A stretch of 64,000 nt of DNA, taken from contig NZ_CP030034.1 in assembly GCF_006874625.1 (NCBI RefSeq), forward strand, positions 2,790,001 through 2,854,000, given 5' to 3'. Of this stretch, positions 62,737 to 64,000 are shown piece by piece (position 1 is the first letter of the stretch; each line of letters starts with the position of its first letter). The DNA comes from Bdellovibrio sp. NC01 (GTDB taxonomy: Bacteria; Bdellovibrionota; Bdellovibrionia; Bdellovibrionales; Bdellovibrionaceae). The position numbers and the translations under genes are program-made. The notes under the pieces are model-generated. The model saw nothing but the letters and a program-made list of their open reading frames with translations. It did no database searches and was not told the DNA's origin.

Positions 62737-63957
62737 TTAAATTCCAATTCTTAAAACTGACAAAGTCCAATCGAAGATCTTGATCCACACCGACTTCTTT
62801 GGAAGTTCGTTGTTCGCTTTTAAGCGATAGTATTGGATCAAATCTTTGAAGTAGTTGTTATAATATTCTTCCATCAGATGAGCGCGGTTGTAGCGTGCAC
62901 CATCTGTCGCGCCCAATCTTGAAGCTTCAGTCACGTAAAGGCGCAAAGTTCCTTTTGTGTCTTGCTTGTACATTTTCGCGTACCATTGATCGAGTTTCAC
63001 TGGCTTACCAACGAACGGATCAATCACCCACCAACCGCCATCGCTGCTTTTAACTGCCGTCGCGACATGGAATTGCCAGATGATATCGCCGACGATAGCT
63101 TTCATAGACCCCGCCACAAAGACTTTGCGGATCGAGTTCTTATCGATACCCATGTACAACGCTTCCAGATGTGCAGTCATCGCACGGCCAAAACAGAATC
63201 CCATTTTATGATCGGGATCGTATTTGTTTACTTTTAAAAGTCGCGCCACCGGATGACGTGTCACTTCTTCATAAAGCTTACGCACCGTTTGTTTATCAAG
63301 CGCATTGATCTTTTTGCCTGAATACGTAGCCGCAGATTCAGCATTCATCTGCTTTAATACTTCGTTATTCATCGCCACAGCTTCTTCAGGAGTTTTAGCT
63401 GTGTTATCCCAGATCAAGTTTTCTGCTGTGTATTTCGTAAGAATGTCTTCAACAAATTTATTTCCGACGATGGCGGCCCGTTCTTCGAAACTGAATCCGG
63501 CAAGATCTAAAATACGATCTTTACGCTCTAATTGCAGTTCTGTGTAATTGCCTGAAAACGCGCTTAAATTTTTGTTTTCGCCTTTTTCAGTGCGACCTAA
63601 TGCGCGAGCAAGCTTCAAAGCTGTCGCTTGCTCTTTCGTCAGCGTGCGACCTAGCAGGCTTGTTACATCTTTTGAAAGTTTTAGGTCTGCGATTTCAAGA
63701 TCTTTAAGGATAGCTTGGAATTGAGCGCGCGCTTCCGGTGTGATTTCAGCACCACGATTCACGACCTTGTCGATGAACGCCATGTTGAAATCATTCAGGA
63801 CGAGATTGAATTCATTGCCGATGAAACTGCGTGATGGTTCTAGATAAGAACTTGGCTCTTCACCCAATAAAGCAAACTCGCAGCGTTCCGCCGCGGAAAC
63901 CGCTCCTGCAACCAGGAGTGGTAGTATTGCCAATAGAGCATGCCTCATGAAGTTCAT
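62737..63957 (-). CDS. Secreted Cys-His-Asp protein resembling protein-glutamine deamidases
   Basis: A 406-residue exported protein with a signal peptide (MNFMRHALLAILPLLVAGAVSA). After a helical N-terminal part (about 40-240), GFCFGRAMTAHLEALYMG gives Cys255, QFHVATAV gives His297 and WWVIDPFVG gives Asp313. This Cys...His...Asp order and spacing (42 and 16) is like bacterial protein-glutaminases and transglutaminase-fold enzymes. Start at 63957 is the first ATG giving a clean signal peptide; a TTG at 63975 is in frame, and no good ribosome binding site is seen. It could modify prey or own envelope proteins, which is inference. Confidence 0.65.
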   Translation of the reverse strand: MNFMRHALLAILPLLVAGAVSAAERCEFALLGEEPSSYLEPSRSFIGNEFNLVLNDFNMAFIDKVVNRGAEITPEARAQFQAILKDLEIADLKLSKDVTSLLGRTLTKEQATALKLARALGRTEKGENKNLSAFSGNYTELQLERKDRILDLAGFSFEERAAIVGNKFVEDILTKYTAENLIWDNTAKTPEEAVAMNNEVLKQMNAESAATYSGKKINALDKQTVRKLYEEVTRHPVARLLKVNKYDPDHKMGFCFGRAMTAHLEALYMGIDKNSIRKVFVAGSMKAIVGDIIWQFHVATAVKSSDGGWWVIDPFVGKPVKLDQWYAKMYKQDTKGTLRLYVTEASRLGATDGARYNRAHLMEEYYNNYFKDLIQYYRLKANNELPKKSVWIKIFDWTLSVLRIGI

Positions 63958-64000
63958 CACAACAGTGAATTTCAAGGTTTATGCCGCGATTTCACTGCCT

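Overview
The window looks like a chromosomal segment of a predatory deltaproteobacterium-type organism, most likely Bdellovibrio or a close relative (Bdellovibrionota). This is inferred from the mix of dense operons with ATGA/TAATG overlaps, many Sec-secreted hydrolase-like proteins and lipoproteins, c-di-GMP (PilZ) proteins, minor pilins and catabolic hut genes. No rRNA, tRNA, insertion sequence, phage gene or CRISPR array was seen. Coding density is very high and no gene-free gap exceeds about 300 bases.

Region 1-8.1 kb: start of an oligopeptide-type ABC permease (cut by the window edge), a soluble lytic transglycosylase, radA, a stand-alone cyclic-nucleotide-binding protein, then a reverse-strand operon glpK-pilZ-pilZ coupled by TAATG overlaps, divergent from a PlsC-type acyltransferase. 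Region 8.1-17.1 kb: a Flp/TadE-like small protein, an unknown protein, hutI, a small heat-shock gene with a heat-shock-like promoter, and a four-gene minor-pilin operon (a giant PilX/GspK-like protein, two more prepilins, and a secreted EF-hand protein in the last position), then gpmA.

Region 17.1-26 kb: sucA-sucB and lpdA (2-oxoglutarate dehydrogenase complex), interrupted by an unknown gene and a LysR/DoxX/SDR redox module. Region 26-35.6 kb: an accessory-looking block of secreted or envelope proteins (four-fold Cys repeat protein, endonuclease I, lysozyme-fold protein, NlpC/P60-like protein, lipoprotein/OMP/membrane trio). Region 35.6-47.5 kb: an SsuABC/TauABC-type importer with an operator-like palindrome, hutU, a 1627-residue Ig-repeat plus beta-propeller lipoprotein, hutH and a small outer-membrane barrel.

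Region 47.6-64 kb: a Nudix-fold protein with a degenerate box, rpe-fmt-def, an LptF/LptG permease, a response regulator with a disordered middle, nadC-birA-thioredoxin-like-GyrI-like run, a SIMPL protein, an OmpA lipoprotein, an HD hydrolase, MarC, an AspT/YidE-type transporter, a DUF2007-like membrane protein, an amino-acid-binding-type periplasmic protein, and finally two secreted proteins, one with a Cys-His-Asp arrangement like protein-glutamine deamidases. The three hut genes are scattered over 38 kb, with no hutG or hutF seen here. The most promising candidates for undescribed biology are the minor-pilin/EF-hand operon, the deamidase-like secreted protein, the ABAB Cys-repeat protein, the hairpin enclosing the hutI start, and a family of triloop mini-hairpins at gene boundaries.
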